A stretch of DNA of 32,483 nt, taken from Anaerotignum sp. (GTDB taxonomy: Bacteria; Bacillota; Clostridia; Lachnospirales; Anaerotignaceae). Location: contig JAHHTX010000010.1 of the NCBI GenBank assembly GCA_020024255.1, positions 1 to 32,483 on the forward strand. The letters run 5' to 3'. Numbering within the stretch: the first letter of the stretch is position 1; every line of letters begins with the position of its first letter. The translations under genes were made by a program, and so were the position numbers. Below are positions 15,600 to 22,934 of this stretch, piece by piece. Under the pieces are notes generated by a model, which did no database searches, had not been told where the DNA came from, and saw nothing but the letters and a program-made list of their open reading frames with translations.

Positions 15600-16295
15600 T
15601 TATTCAGAAATTTTTGCAGCATTTACCTTAATGCCAGGGCCCATTGTACTTGTCAATACAACGCTCTTCAGATACTGACCCTTAGCAGCTGCAGGTTTTG
15701 CTTTTATAATCGCACTCATCAGAGTCTGGAAGTTCTGTTCCAATTTTTCGGAACCAAAAGATACCTTACCTACAGGAACATGGATGATGTTTGTTTTATC
15801 CAGACGGTATTCGATTTTACCTGCTTTGATATCGTTGATTGCCTTTGTAACATCCATAGTTACAGTGCCTGCTTTGGGGTTGGGCATCAAGCCTTTAGGA
15901 CCCAATACACGACCAAGACGACCAACAACGCCCATCATATCAGGTGTTGCAACAGCAACGTCAAAACCGAACCAGTTTTCATTCTGAATTTTAGGAATCA
16001 AATCCTCTGCTCCTACAAAATCCGCACCGGCTGCCAAAGCTTCTTCTGCCTTGTCGCCTTTTGCGAATACCAATACACGAACTGTTTTACCTGTGCCGTG
16101 GGGAAGAACAACTGCACCACGAACCTGCTGATCAGCGTGTCTGCTGTCAACGCCCAAACGAATATGTGCTTCTACTGTTGCGTCAAACTTTGTTGTGGAA
16201 GTTTTCTGCACCAGATCGATTGCTTCTGCTGTATCATAGAAAGCTGCTCTGTCTACCAGCTTCGCAGCTTCAACATATTTTTTTCCTCTTTTCAC
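15600..16295 (-). CDS. rplA: 50S ribosomal protein L1
   Basis: The 231-residue protein of the mobile L1 stalk, which helps release deacylated tRNA and acts as a translational repressor of its own operon in other bacteria. Conserved segments seen include VRGAVVLPHGTGKTVRV and GVVGRLGRVLGPKGLMPNPK. The start is GTG at 16295 with GGAGG 8 nt upstream, giving MKRGKKYVEAAKL; 18 in-frame codons further upstream run through the L1-like RNA motif and are rejected. It follows rplK by 76 nt, and that spacer contains a candidate L1-binding site. Confidence 0.97.
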   Translation of the reverse strand: MKRGKKYVEAAKLVDRAAFYDTAEAIDLVQKTSTTKFDATVEAHIRLGVDSRHADQQVRGAVVLPHGTGKTVRVLVFAKGDKAEEALAAGADFVGAEDLIPKIQNENWFGFDVAVATPDMMGVVGRLGRVLGPKGLMPNPKAGTVTMDVTKAINDIKAGKIEYRLDKTNIIHVPVGKVSFGSEKLEQNFQTLMSAIIKAKPAAAKGQYLKSVVLTSTMGPGIKVNAAKISE

Positions 16296-16312
16296 TTTCG
16301 TGACCTCCTTAT

Positions 16313-16341
16313 GTGGTAATATCGGGAGAATTCCCTCCCAC
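16313..16341 (-). promoter_or_regulatory. Candidate L1-binding mRNA site before rplA
   Basis: In the mRNA, GUGGGAGGGAA (16331-16341) and AUUACCAC (16313-16320) flank a short stem, as in the L1-binding helix of 23S rRNA. The site ends 3 nt before the AAGGAGG of rplA (16306-16309 region). A GAAA-tetraloop hairpin (16347-16362, CAATCG/CGATTG) lies just 5' of it. Its partner is at 16818-16846. Confidence 0.65.
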
Positions 16342-16371
16342 TCTGCCAATCGTTTCCGATTGTTTTACGTC

Positions 16372-16797
16372 TTATTCTTCTACAACGATACCCATGCTTC
16401 TTGCTGTACCGCAAACCATTCTATAAGCTGCATCAATATCTGCTGCATTCAGGTCAGGCATTTTTGTTTCTGCAATCTTCATTACTTCTGCTTTTGCAAG
16501 TTTTGCAACCTTTGTTTTGTTAGGTACACCGGAACCGGATTCAATACCTGCTGCTTTCTTCAACAGAACTGCTGCAGGGGGTGTCTTTGTAATGAATGTA
16601 AAGCTTCTGTCCTGATATACTGTAATAACAACAGGGATAATCAGACCTGCCTGAGAAGCTGTTTTTTCGTTGAATTCTTTACAGAAGCCCATGATGTTCA
16701 CACCATGCTGACCCAGAGCAGGACCAACAGGAGGAGCGGGAGTCGCCTTCGCTGCGGGAATCTGTAATTTAATATAACCTGTTACTTTTTTTGCCAT
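16372..16797 (-). CDS. rplK: 50S ribosomal protein L11
   Basis: The 141-residue protein of the GTPase-associated centre. The N-terminal domain (KVTGYIKLQIPAAKATPAPPVGPALGQHGVNIM, broken into its conserved Pro-rich halves) and the C-terminal rRNA-binding domain are complete. In organisms with a long RelA, L11 is needed for its activation. The start is the ATG at 16797 (AGGAGG, 8-nt spacing); a GTG three codons upstream is part of the ribosome binding region. It sits 73 nt after nusG, and the spacer carries a candidate L1-binding site. Confidence 0.98.
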   Translation of the reverse strand: MAKKVTGYIKLQIPAAKATPAPPVGPALGQHGVNIMGFCKEFNEKTASQAGLIIPVVITVYQDRSFTFITKTPPAAVLLKKAAGIESGSGVPNKTKVAKLAKAEVMKIAETKMPDLNAADIDAAYRMVCGTARSMGIVVEE

Positions 16798-16817
16798 GAG
16801 TGGCACCTCCTATAAAT

Positions 16818-16846
16818 GTGGTAATTAACGGGATTTTCCCTCCCAC
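16818..16846 (-). promoter_or_regulatory. Candidate L1-binding mRNA site before rplK
   Basis: This site has the same length (29 nt) and ends as the site before rplA: GUGGGAGGGAA (16836-16846) and AUUACCAC (16818-16825) around a variable inner stem; 21 of 29 positions are identical between the two. A hairpin (GGCGGT/ACCGCC, 16847-16861) abuts its 5' side. It ends about 5 nt before the rplK ribosome binding site. Confidence 0.7.
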
Positions 16847-16870
16847 GGCGGTAAAACCGCCTTTTAAACG

Positions 16871-17428
16871 TCAACTAATCTTGTCGATCTGAGCGAAATC
16901 AATGGTTAGCGGTGTTTCTCTGCCAAAAATGGAAAGGCTAACAACAACAGTCTGCTTATTTGTATTGATTTCCTGAATCAGACCTGTGGAATCCGCAAAA
17001 GGACCGCTTACAACGCGAACAGCATCACCAACAGCAAAGTCAAATGCTTCCACCTGGTTACCGATTCCCATAGCATAAACTTCCGCATCTGTCAAAGGAA
17101 CAGGCTTAGAACCAGGACCGACAAAGCTGGTAACACCTCTGGTATTTCTTACAATATACCATGTTTCATCATTCATTATCATGTGCAGCAGCACATAACC
17201 CGGGAAAACCTTCTGTTGCACAACTTTTTTCTGTCCGTCCTTTATTTCCACCCTGTCCTGAAGTGGTACACTGACTTCGGGAATCAAATGCTGCATTCCT
17301 CTGTTTTCAACCGTTTTTTCGATATTCGCCTTTACCTTGTTTTCATATCCGGAATACGTATGCACAACATACCATCTTAATTCGGCAGGTGCATTGATTT
17401 CTTCCGATTTATTGATTTCTTCAGACAT
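16871..17428 (-). CDS. nusG: Transcription termination/antitermination protein NusG
   Basis: A 185-residue RNA polymerase-associated factor. It has a 17-residue acidic N-terminal tail, then the NGN domain (about 17-115, RWYVVHTYSGYENKVK, with FPGYVLLHMIM) and a KOW domain (about 132-185, VGDAVRVVSGPFAD). NusG controls pausing and links polymerase to Rho or ribosomes. The start has AGGA 7 nt upstream. It follows secE by 27 nt, which is the conserved order in Gram-positives. Confidence 0.98.
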   Translation of the reverse strand: MSEEINKSEEINAPAELRWYVVHTYSGYENKVKANIEKTVENRGMQHLIPEVSVPLQDRVEIKDGQKKVVQQKVFPGYVLLHMIMNDETWYIVRNTRGVTSFVGPGSKPVPLTDAEVYAMGIGNQVEAFDFAVGDAVRVVSGPFADSTGLIQEINTNKQTVVVSLSIFGRETPLTIDFAQIDKIS

Positions 17429-17455
17429 ACAACCATCCTTTTTTCAACTTTTTCC

Positions 17456-17725
17456 TTAACCTAAGAGATTGATGACCGCACCATAGCCTGTTGTGAACAC
17501 TGCGTCCATACAGGTAATGATCACACCTACAATCAAGGATGTTATAATGACCGTTGCCGTACTTTTTACAATGTCTGTACGACTGGGCCATACAATTTTT
17601 TTGAACTCTGCCTTATAATCGGCAAATGTGTTCTTTTCGTTCCCATCGCTTTTCTTTGCTTGCTTGGGAGCTGCTTTCTTTACTTCCTTCGTTTCATTTG
17701 GGCTTGTCATGTTCTTTTCTTCCAT
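17456..17725 (-). CDS. secE: Preprotein translocase subunit SecE
   Basis: An 89-residue subunit of the SecYEG channel. A Lys-rich N-terminal tail precedes the conserved amphipathic segment FADYKAEFKKIVWPSRTDI (about 34-52) and one membrane helix (about 55-77), which is the short Gram-positive form. The ATG at 17725 has AAGGAAG 8 nt upstream; an in-frame start at 17758 would begin at the rpmG stop and lacks a ribosome binding site. Confidence 0.95.
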   Translation of the reverse strand: MEEKNMTSPNETKEVKKAAPKQAKKSDGNEKNTFADYKAEFKKIVWPSRTDIVKSTATVIITSLIVGVIITCMDAVFTTGYGAVINLLG

Positions 17726-17757
17726 ACGTTTCACTTCCTTATTTGGGAGTTGCCCCA

Positions 17758-17907
17758 TTACTTTGTTTCTTTGTGTAATGTATGGGCTTTACAGAACTTG
17801 CAATACTTTTTGATCTCCATTCTGTCAGGCATAACTTTCTTGTCTTTGGTTGTGCTGTAGTTTCTCTGTTTGCACTCAGTACAAGCTAAGGTAATCCTTG
17901 TTCTCAA
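17758..17907 (-). CDS. rpmG: 50S ribosomal protein L33
   Basis: A 49-residue ribosomal protein. The sequence begins MRTRITLACTECKQRNY and carries two Cys pairs, CTEC (9-12) and CKFC (36-39), so it is the zinc-binding form of L33. Other bacteria keep a zinc-free paralogue for zinc starvation; none is in this window. The start is TTG at 17907 with GGAGG 8 nt upstream, and the length is exactly that of the family. It is the first gene of the rpmG-secE-nusG-rplK-rplA unit; secE starts 32 nt downstream. Confidence 0.95.
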   Translation of the reverse strand: MRTRITLACTECKQRNYSTTKDKKVMPDRMEIKKYCKFCKAHTLHKETK

Positions 17908-17941
17908 AACTTCCACCTCCATATCATTTTCTGCATAAAAA

Positions 17942-17983
17942 AAAGACCTGTGTCTTTCTTTTTTTAGGATACCACAGGTCTTT
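17942..17983 (-). terminator. Terminator of the TSCPD gene, overlapping the rpmG promoter
   Basis: An 11-bp perfect stem (17942-17952 with 17973-17983, AAAGACCTGTG) with a 20-nt loop, followed on the minus strand by eight T. It terminates transcription coming from the upstream TSCPD gene. The loop contains the -10 box of the rpmG promoter. Confidence 0.75.
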
Positions 17984-17995
17984 TTGGTTTGTCAA
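17966..17995 (-). promoter_or_regulatory. Candidate promoter of the rpmG-secE-nusG-rplKA operon
   Basis: TTGACA (17990-17995) and TATCCT (17966-17971), 18-bp spacer. The -35 is perfect; the -10 matches 4 of 6 bases. Predicted start near 17959 and a leader of about 50 nt that contains only the 3' arm of the terminator hairpin. Confidence 0.55.
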
Positions 17996-18030
17996 GTCAG
18001 AATCTTTATTTTTTATTGATTTTCAAAAGG

Positions 18031-18282
18031 TTACTGTTCTTTCATGTATTCTTCCAATGCTGCTGTCAGCTGATCAGGACAGCTTGTACTTCTGAAACCG
18101 CAAGTAATCCCCTTCATACGCTTTACAATTTCTTCCGGTGTCATTCCTTCTGCCAAAGCCGCCAGTCCTTTGTGGTTACCGTCACAGCCTCCTGTAAACA
18201 CAACATTTTTTACTACACCATCTTCCACATCAAAATCTACTTTTGATGCACAAATCCCCTTCGGGGAATAAGTGATATGCAT
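18031..18282 (-). CDS. TSCPD domain-containing protein (TIGR03905 type)
   Basis: An 83-residue protein of an uncharacterised family common in Clostridia. The name-giving motif, TSCPDQL, lies near the C-terminus (about 66-72), and there are four cysteines in conserved places (KGICAS, GGCDGN, ITCGF, TSCPD). A similar TSCPD motif occurs at the C-terminus of some adenosylcobalamin-dependent ribonucleotide reductases. The Cys pattern suggests a metal or redox site, but the function is unknown. The ATG at 18282 has AAGGAGAG about 9 nt upstream; ten in-frame codons before it lie in the ribosome binding region. It is a single-gene unit with its own promoter and terminator. Confidence 0.85.
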   Translation of the reverse strand: MHITYSPKGICASKVDFDVEDGVVKNVVFTGGCDGNHKGLAALAEGMTPEEIVKRMKGITCGFRSTSCPDQLTAALEEYMKEQ

Positions 18283-18327
18283 ATATCGTCTCTCCTTTTC
18301 TTTATTCCACAAATTGATGAGAATAAA

Positions 18328-18356
18328 AGCATATCATATTCCTTTAAAAAAAGCAA
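18328..18356 (-). promoter_or_regulatory. Candidate promoter of the TSCPD gene
   Basis: TTGCTT (18351-18356) and TATGCT (18328-18333), 17-bp spacer, with an extended TGA before the -10. Confidence 0.45.
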
Positions 18357-18449
18357 TTCATTTGCTTTAATTCCATCATTCTGCCCGAACCATAACGATT
18401 ACAGACAGATAAAGACTTTACCTGTACAAAGATGATAAAAACCTAAAAG

Positions 18450-18492
18450 AAAAGCAGAGCTGTGCTTGTATATAGCACAGAACTCTGCTTTT
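18450..18492. terminator. Terminator of the peptidase/peptide transporter operon
   Basis: A long two-part stem: AAAAGCAGAG/CTCTGCTTTT (18450-18459 with 18483-18492) continued by CTGTGC/GCACAG (18460-18465 with 18475-18480) with a 2-nt bulge. It lies 14 nt after the transporter stop. T-rich on both strands. Confidence 0.88.
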
Positions 18493-18506
18493 TATCAACA
18501 TTGTTT

Positions 18507-19871
18507 TTAATCTTCTTTTTCCAGTTCATCGAGCTTTCCGCTGAATGCCCAGAGCAGAACACCAATCACAATAACGATAGCGGCAAGCGTACCGTAACCT
18601 TTTACGAAAGGAACTGTCTTCAGGAAAGCATAAACTGTTGGATATACCTGCTGTGCAAGGAATACTGCAATAGGCCAGAAACCTAAAAGAAGACCCAATA
18701 CCTTAGCAGGCGCCATTTGGGAGATGAAGGAGTTTCCAAGCGGGGAGAATACCATTTCACCAACTGACATCAGAAGGCATACAAACATAATCCACACGAT
18801 GGAGCACTGTCCGTCTCCTCTTACAATATCTGCCAAAACCATAACAACATAAGCAACACCTACAAGAATTGTACCAAGAGCAGTTTTCTTGAACATACTA
18901 ATGTCGCCTTTTGGACGTTGTGCAAGTTTATTCCACATAACAGCAAACACAGGACCAAGAATGATACATGTCAGTGCATTGAGAGAGTCAAACCATGAAG
19001 TGGGAATAAGGAAATCTCCAATATACCAGTTTGCATGGTTCAGGAAATCGGCACCATCGCCGTAACCGAAATAGTTGTATGCAGGCATATAAGCCATGTA
19101 CCAAACCATCCAGAAAACACCTGAAAGCAGTGTAACAAGGACAATGGCAACAATACGCTTTTTGTCACTTGTTGTAAGAGGTTGGGAAGATTCTTTTCCT
19201 TTGGAGTCAGATGCTCCCACAAATTGTCTTTGATCGTTTTTAAATGGTTTTTTGCCGGCATCGCCAAGCTTTCTGCTGTTCACAATAAACCATACTGCAT
19301 CAATAAACATAAGAATTGCACAAATCAAAAATACACTGCCAAAGCTTAATTTAATTCCGCCAATTCCTGTTGTTGCAAGAATGGCAATAAGACCTGTTCC
19401 GATAAAGGAACCAATATTGATGAAAGAATATTGAACTGAGAATGCTGAATTCAGTTCTTCTTCATCTTGGAAAAGAAGTCCGCTGATACCGGACAGATTC
19501 CCTTTGAAAAGTCCTGTACCAACAGATACCAGAATGATCATTGCCCATACCATGCCAATGCTGTCAGCTTTCCATGTACAAAGATATCCAAGTCCCATCA
19601 ACACCATACCAACAGGTACACATATTCTTGGACTTACCCAGTGGTCAGCAATGTACCCACCAAATATAGGCGTAATATATGACCAAGCAACAAAAGATGC
19701 AGACATAGCAGCTGCGGTTGTGTCATTTAATCCAAGTCCACCTGCCGCTGCTGTAGTGGCAATCCAAATAACCAACAAATATTTTACGGTATAGAATGCC
19801 ATACGTTCAAAGGTAAAACCGAGGGAACACACATAGAACCCAAACGGTCTTTTTTTTCTAACTGTATCCAT
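18507..19871 (-). CDS. POT/PTR2-family peptide transporter
   Basis: A 454-residue inner-membrane transporter of the major facilitator superfamily, with about 12 hydrophobic segments. The POT signature is visible in helix 1 (FGFYVCSLGFTFERMAFYTV, 10-29), followed by GGYIADHW (71-78) and GTGLFKGNLSG (117-127). POT proteins import di- and tripeptides with protons. The classical ExxER motif reads FTFER here, so the first Glu (position 19) is Phe while E22-R23 are kept. The gene lies 33 nt after an Xaa-Pro peptidase gene in one operon, which points to import of Pro-containing peptides; that is inference. The start has a GGGGGG ribosome binding site about 5 nt upstream. Confidence 0.9.
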   Translation of the reverse strand: MDTVRKKRPFGFYVCSLGFTFERMAFYTVKYLLVIWIATTAAAGGLGLNDTTAAAMSASFVAWSYITPIFGGYIADHWVSPRICVPVGMVLMGLGYLCTWKADSIGMVWAMIILVSVGTGLFKGNLSGISGLLFQDEEELNSAFSVQYSFINIGSFIGTGLIAILATTGIGGIKLSFGSVFLICAILMFIDAVWFIVNSRKLGDAGKKPFKNDQRQFVGASDSKGKESSQPLTTSDKKRIVAIVLVTLLSGVFWMVWYMAYMPAYNYFGYGDGADFLNHANWYIGDFLIPTSWFDSLNALTCIILGPVFAVMWNKLAQRPKGDISMFKKTALGTILVGVAYVVMVLADIVRGDGQCSIVWIMFVCLLMSVGEMVFSPLGNSFISQMAPAKVLGLLLGFWPIAVFLAQQVYPTVYAFLKTVPFVKGYGTLAAIVIVIGVLLWAFSGKLDELEKED

Positions 19872-19885
19872 AAAAACCCCCCACT

Positions 19886-19913
19886 ATATATTATTCTTCA
19901 TATATTATTCTTC
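19886..19913. repeat. Tandem duplication of 14 bp at the end of the peptidase gene
   Basis: ATATATTATTCTTC occurs twice back to back (19886-19899 and 19900-19913). The second copy contains the last codons and stop (GAAGAATAA) of the peptidase gene, so the duplicate supplies a second, untranslated GAAGAATAA in the spacer. Confidence 0.7.
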
Positions 19914-20990
19914 AGGTACTACAATAAGATCTTTTGTAAAGTGGTTCAGCACTTCACATCCATCTTCTGTAATGAGTACCAAATCTTCAATTCTGACACC
20001 AATTCCTTCTTCATAGAGATAAATTCCCGGCTCTACGGAGAAGCACTGTCCCGGCTTGATAATATCTTCATTTACTGCAGATACGTCGCCGTATTCGTGA
20101 ACTTCCAGACCAATAGAATGACCTGTGCGGTGTGTGAAATATTTGCCATATCCTTTTTCTTCAATATAACTTCTTGCAGCGTGGTCAACATCACACATTC
20201 TATTTCCCGGTTTTGCCATAGCAATCCCACGTCTGTTTGCTTCCACTACAATATCGTATATTTCTTTTGCTCTGTCAGATACTTCACCGATAAATACAGT
20301 TCTTGTCATATCAGATGCATAGTCATCTTTGAACCCACCTATATCGAGAATAACGCAATCTCCACGTTTTCCTTTGGAATCATCAGTAGCGTGATGAGGG
20401 TCAGCCGCACCTTTTGCATAAGCAAGAATAGGGTCAAAGGAAATGCTTTCACATCCAAGTTCCTTGTAAATCTCCCTAATCTTTGCATCTAATTCACGTT
20501 CAGTAAGCCCTTTTACTACCCATGGAATAATGCGTTCCATAGCCATATCATTCAGCTTAGATGATTTACGCATCAATTCCTTTTCCTCTTCATCTTTCAC
20601 CTGACGTACATAGTCAATGATGGTAGAACCATTGACAAAGCGGCTTCCGCCTCCCAATTCCTGAAGTCGAATCAAGAATCTGGATGGCCATGTCTTGTCA
20701 ATGCCCATTACCTTGTCTTTTTCCACAATATTGCTTAAAATCTCCACACCATCTTGTATGTCGTTATACCATACAATCTCAACGCCAAGATCTTCATTTT
20801 GCGGAAAAAGTTCGTTCAGAACAAGTTTATGGTTTCCATTTACATTCAGATACAGAGCGATCATCCGTTCTCCAGTCGAAAACCATTTTCCAATAAGATA
20901 AAAAATAGCTGCCGGATCAGAAATAATCATCTGAGGAACCTCATGTTCTTTCATAGAATGTAATACTTTTTCTAATCTGTTGTTTTTCAT
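19905..20990 (-). CDS. pepQ: Xaa-Pro peptidase (M24 family)
   Basis: A 361-residue cytoplasmic metallopeptidase that cleaves Xaa-Pro dipeptides or N-terminal Xaa from Xaa-Pro peptides. The creatinase/prolidase N-terminal domain (about 1-130) is followed by the pita-bread M24 domain. The five metal ligands are all present: D216 and D227 (DIGGFKDDYASDMTRT), H291 (THRTGHSIGLEVHE), E320 (VEPGIY) and E335 (VRIED). The start is the ATG at 20990 with AAAGGAG 7 nt upstream; 15 upstream codons are leader. It is the first gene of an operon with a POT peptide transporter. Prolidase (PepQ) and aminopeptidase P cannot be separated reliably by eye; the length fits PepQ. Confidence 0.85.
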   Translation of the reverse strand: MKNNRLEKVLHSMKEHEVPQMIISDPAAIFYLIGKWFSTGERMIALYLNVNGNHKLVLNELFPQNEDLGVEIVWYNDIQDGVEILSNIVEKDKVMGIDKTWPSRFLIRLQELGGGSRFVNGSTIIDYVRQVKDEEEKELMRKSSKLNDMAMERIIPWVVKGLTERELDAKIREIYKELGCESISFDPILAYAKGAADPHHATDDSKGKRGDCVILDIGGFKDDYASDMTRTVFIGEVSDRAKEIYDIVVEANRRGIAMAKPGNRMCDVDHAARSYIEEKGYGKYFTHRTGHSIGLEVHEYGDVSAVNEDIIKPGQCFSVEPGIYLYEEGIGVRIEDLVLITEDGCEVLNHFTKDLIVVPEE

Positions 20991-21025
20991 ATCTTTTCTC
21001 CTTTCGTTAAAATATTCCTGATCTA

Positions 21026-21054
21026 ATCCTATCAATTTATAGAAAAAATGTCAA
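21026..21054 (-). promoter_or_regulatory. Sigma-A promoter of the pepQ-POT operon
   Basis: TTGACA (21049-21054) and TAGGAT (21026-21031), 17-bp spacer, with an extended TGA before the -10. Predicted leader of about 30 nt. Confidence 0.75.
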
Positions 21055-21184
21055 GAAATATTAAATAAATTGCATATCTTATATCAAACAACTAGAAATG
21101 CGTTGTAACCAAAAATACGAAAAAACTCGGCACAGCAAAAGCTGTACATACATCATATTCCCAAATAATTCCCAAATAAAATAA

Positions 21185-21219
21185 GCGGATGCAAAAGTCA
21201 TAGAGCCTTTGCAATCCGC
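21185..21219 (-). terminator. Terminator region of the zinc ABC operon
   Basis: GCGGATTGCAAAG / CTTTTGCATCCGC (21207-21219 with 21185-21197) form a long stem with one bulge, followed on the minus strand by TTATTTTATTT. A smaller hairpin, GAGG-TTAT-CCTC with six T (21313-21330), lies closer to the znuB stop and may be the first terminator. Confidence 0.6.
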
Positions 21220-21346
21220 CTTTATCGTTATGCTGTATAGGTTTTCTTTCTGTATACTTTCTGTATATATAACAGACAGTCATTTGGAAACACAAAAGGG
21301 GTTGTCAACTGCAAAAAAGAGGATAACCTCATGCTGTTTCGTATGC

Positions 21347-22183
21347 CTACTTTCTATTTCTTCCAAGCAAATACGTCAAGAGAAACAGCACTGATGCAGT
21401 CAACACCATGGTTGCCCCGGCAGAAGTATCTTTCATATAGGAAATACAAAGTCCTGCCACTGCGGAAAACAAACCGAATATTGTGGCTGTCCAATGGTAG
21501 CCTCTTGCACTTTTTGCCACATTTCTTGCCGATGCCGCCGGTAGAATCAGCATAGCGTTAACCATCAAAATTCCGATACTGCGAATGGAAACCATAACTG
21601 CCACTGCCACCATGACAACAAAGATATTTTCCACCAAAACCACACGCACCCCACGACTCGCTGCCAATGAACGATTGATGCTCAAAAGCAAAAGTTGATT
21701 ATATAATACTGCCCACAAGAGATACACCAATATCAGCACAAGCAAAAGCAATACCAAATCCCTTTGACTAACGGTTAATATATCTCCAATTAGATAGGCG
21801 GAATATTTGGAAAATCCGCCGTGTCCCGATAGAATCACAATCCCAAGTGCCATAGCCGCCGAAGAAAATACACTGATTACCGTATCGCTGGAAGCAAGAT
21901 TTGCACTTTTGACTTTGGTAATGACCAAACTCAGAAAAATACCAAAAGCAATCATAGACAGCAACGGATTTTTCATGCCCAAAAGTACACCAATACCTAT
22001 GCCTGTAAATGCACTGTGTCCCAAAGCATCGGAAAAAAAAGCCATCTTATTATTCACAGTCATGGTTCCCAAAAGCGCAAATAAAGGCGCAATGAGTAGT
22101 GCAGCCAAAAAAGCATTTTTCATAAAATCATATTGAAACATTTGCCATGGCAGTTTTTCCAAAAAACCATAAATCATGTGCAT
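21347..22183 (-). CDS. znuB: Metal (zinc) ABC transporter permease
   Basis: A 278-residue polytopic membrane protein of the ABC-3 family (ZnuB/AdcB/TroC), with about eight hydrophobic segments. FFSDALGHSAFTGIGIG (49-65) is a conserved family stretch. It forms the membrane channel for divalent metal delivered by the ZnuA-like lipoprotein and driven by the ZnuC-like ATPase. The ATG lies inside the 3' end of the ATPase gene (10-nt overlap), with GGAGG 10 nt upstream. Zn2+ is favoured over Mn2+ only because of the His-rich loop in the binding protein. Confidence 0.93.
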   Translation of the reverse strand: MHMIYGFLEKLPWQMFQYDFMKNAFLAALLIAPLFALLGTMTVNNKMAFFSDALGHSAFTGIGIGVLLGMKNPLLSMIAFGIFLSLVITKVKSANLASSDTVISVFSSAAMALGIVILSGHGGFSKYSAYLIGDILTVSQRDLVLLLLVLILVYLLWAVLYNQLLLLSINRSLAASRGVRVVLVENIFVVMVAVAVMVSIRSIGILMVNAMLILPAASARNVAKSARGYHWTATIFGLFSAVAGLCISYMKDTSAGATMVLTASVLFLLTYLLGRNRK

Positions 22184-22932
22184 TCTGCCGTTTCCTCCTC
22201 CAAATATCCAAACACGCTTCGGAAGGCTTCTGTCCCATAAACCTCTTCGGCTTCTCCTTGGGTAATAATTGTTTTGTCCAAAAGCACAACTTGATCTGCA
22301 TATCTGCGAATCAGACTCAAATCATGGGACACCAAAAGGATTGCCATATGATATCTGTCCCGCAAATAGGTCACACGGCGAAAAAACAAATCAAGTCCTG
22401 CCATATCCACACCGGAAACAGGTTCGTCCAAAATCAAGAGGTCGGGAATAGGCATTGTTGCCAGTGCCAGAAGTACCCTTTGTAATTCACCACCACTCAA
22501 TGCACCCAATCTTCTGTCTGCCAGATAAGCACAATTCATTTCTTCCAATGCCTGTAAAATTTTCTGCTGCATTTTCTTTTCTGTCCGCAGCCATACCGGC
22601 ATATTTTTCTCCGATGCCGCCATCAGAAAATCCAAAACCGTCACAGGTGTACTGCGGTCAAAATCCATCTGTTGGGGCACATAACCGATTTTGGGCTTTT
22701 CAATTTTCTGTCCATCGTGGTCTCTATATATTATTTCTCCCTGATAGGGACGCTCTCCCAAAATTGCTTTCAGAAGTGTTGTTTTTCCTGCACCATTTTT
22801 TCCAATGAGAGCAGTTAGTTGTCCGCAATGAAATTCCAAATTGATATGCTCAATGATTGTATCCTGTCCGCTGACCACCTGTAACTCTTTCAGTTTAATG
22901 CTGCATAATCCACAGCAGTTGTGATTCTTCAT
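22174..22932 (-). CDS. znuC: Metal (zinc) ABC transporter ATP-binding protein
   Basis: A 252-residue ABC ATPase. Walker A GKNGAGKT (44-51), Q-loop GYVPQQ (83-88), signature LSGGE (145-149), Walker B DLLILDEP (164-171) and H-loop SHD (H203) are all intact. The N-terminus contains an unusual CCGLC stretch (6-10) before the core. It starts 2 nt after the znuA stop, with the ribosome binding site GGGGAG inside the end of znuA, and overlaps znuB by 10 nt, so the three genes are tightly coupled. Confidence 0.94.
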   Translation of the reverse strand: MKNHNCCGLCSIKLKELQVVSGQDTIIEHINLEFHCGQLTALIGKNGAGKTTLLKAILGERPYQGEIIYRDHDGQKIEKPKIGYVPQQMDFDRSTPVTVLDFLMAASEKNMPVWLRTEKKMQQKILQALEEMNCAYLADRRLGALSGGELQRVLLALATMPIPDLLILDEPVSGVDMAGLDLFFRRVTYLRDRYHMAILLVSHDLSLIRRYADQVVLLDKTIITQGEAEEVYGTEAFRSVFGYLEEETAECT

Positions 22933-22934
22933 CT

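Noticed and set aside
16847..16861. Hairpin after nusG as a terminator
   Set aside because: It is a perfect GC stem but has no T-run on the minus strand and leads directly into the L1-like motif, so it is better seen as part of the rplK leader.
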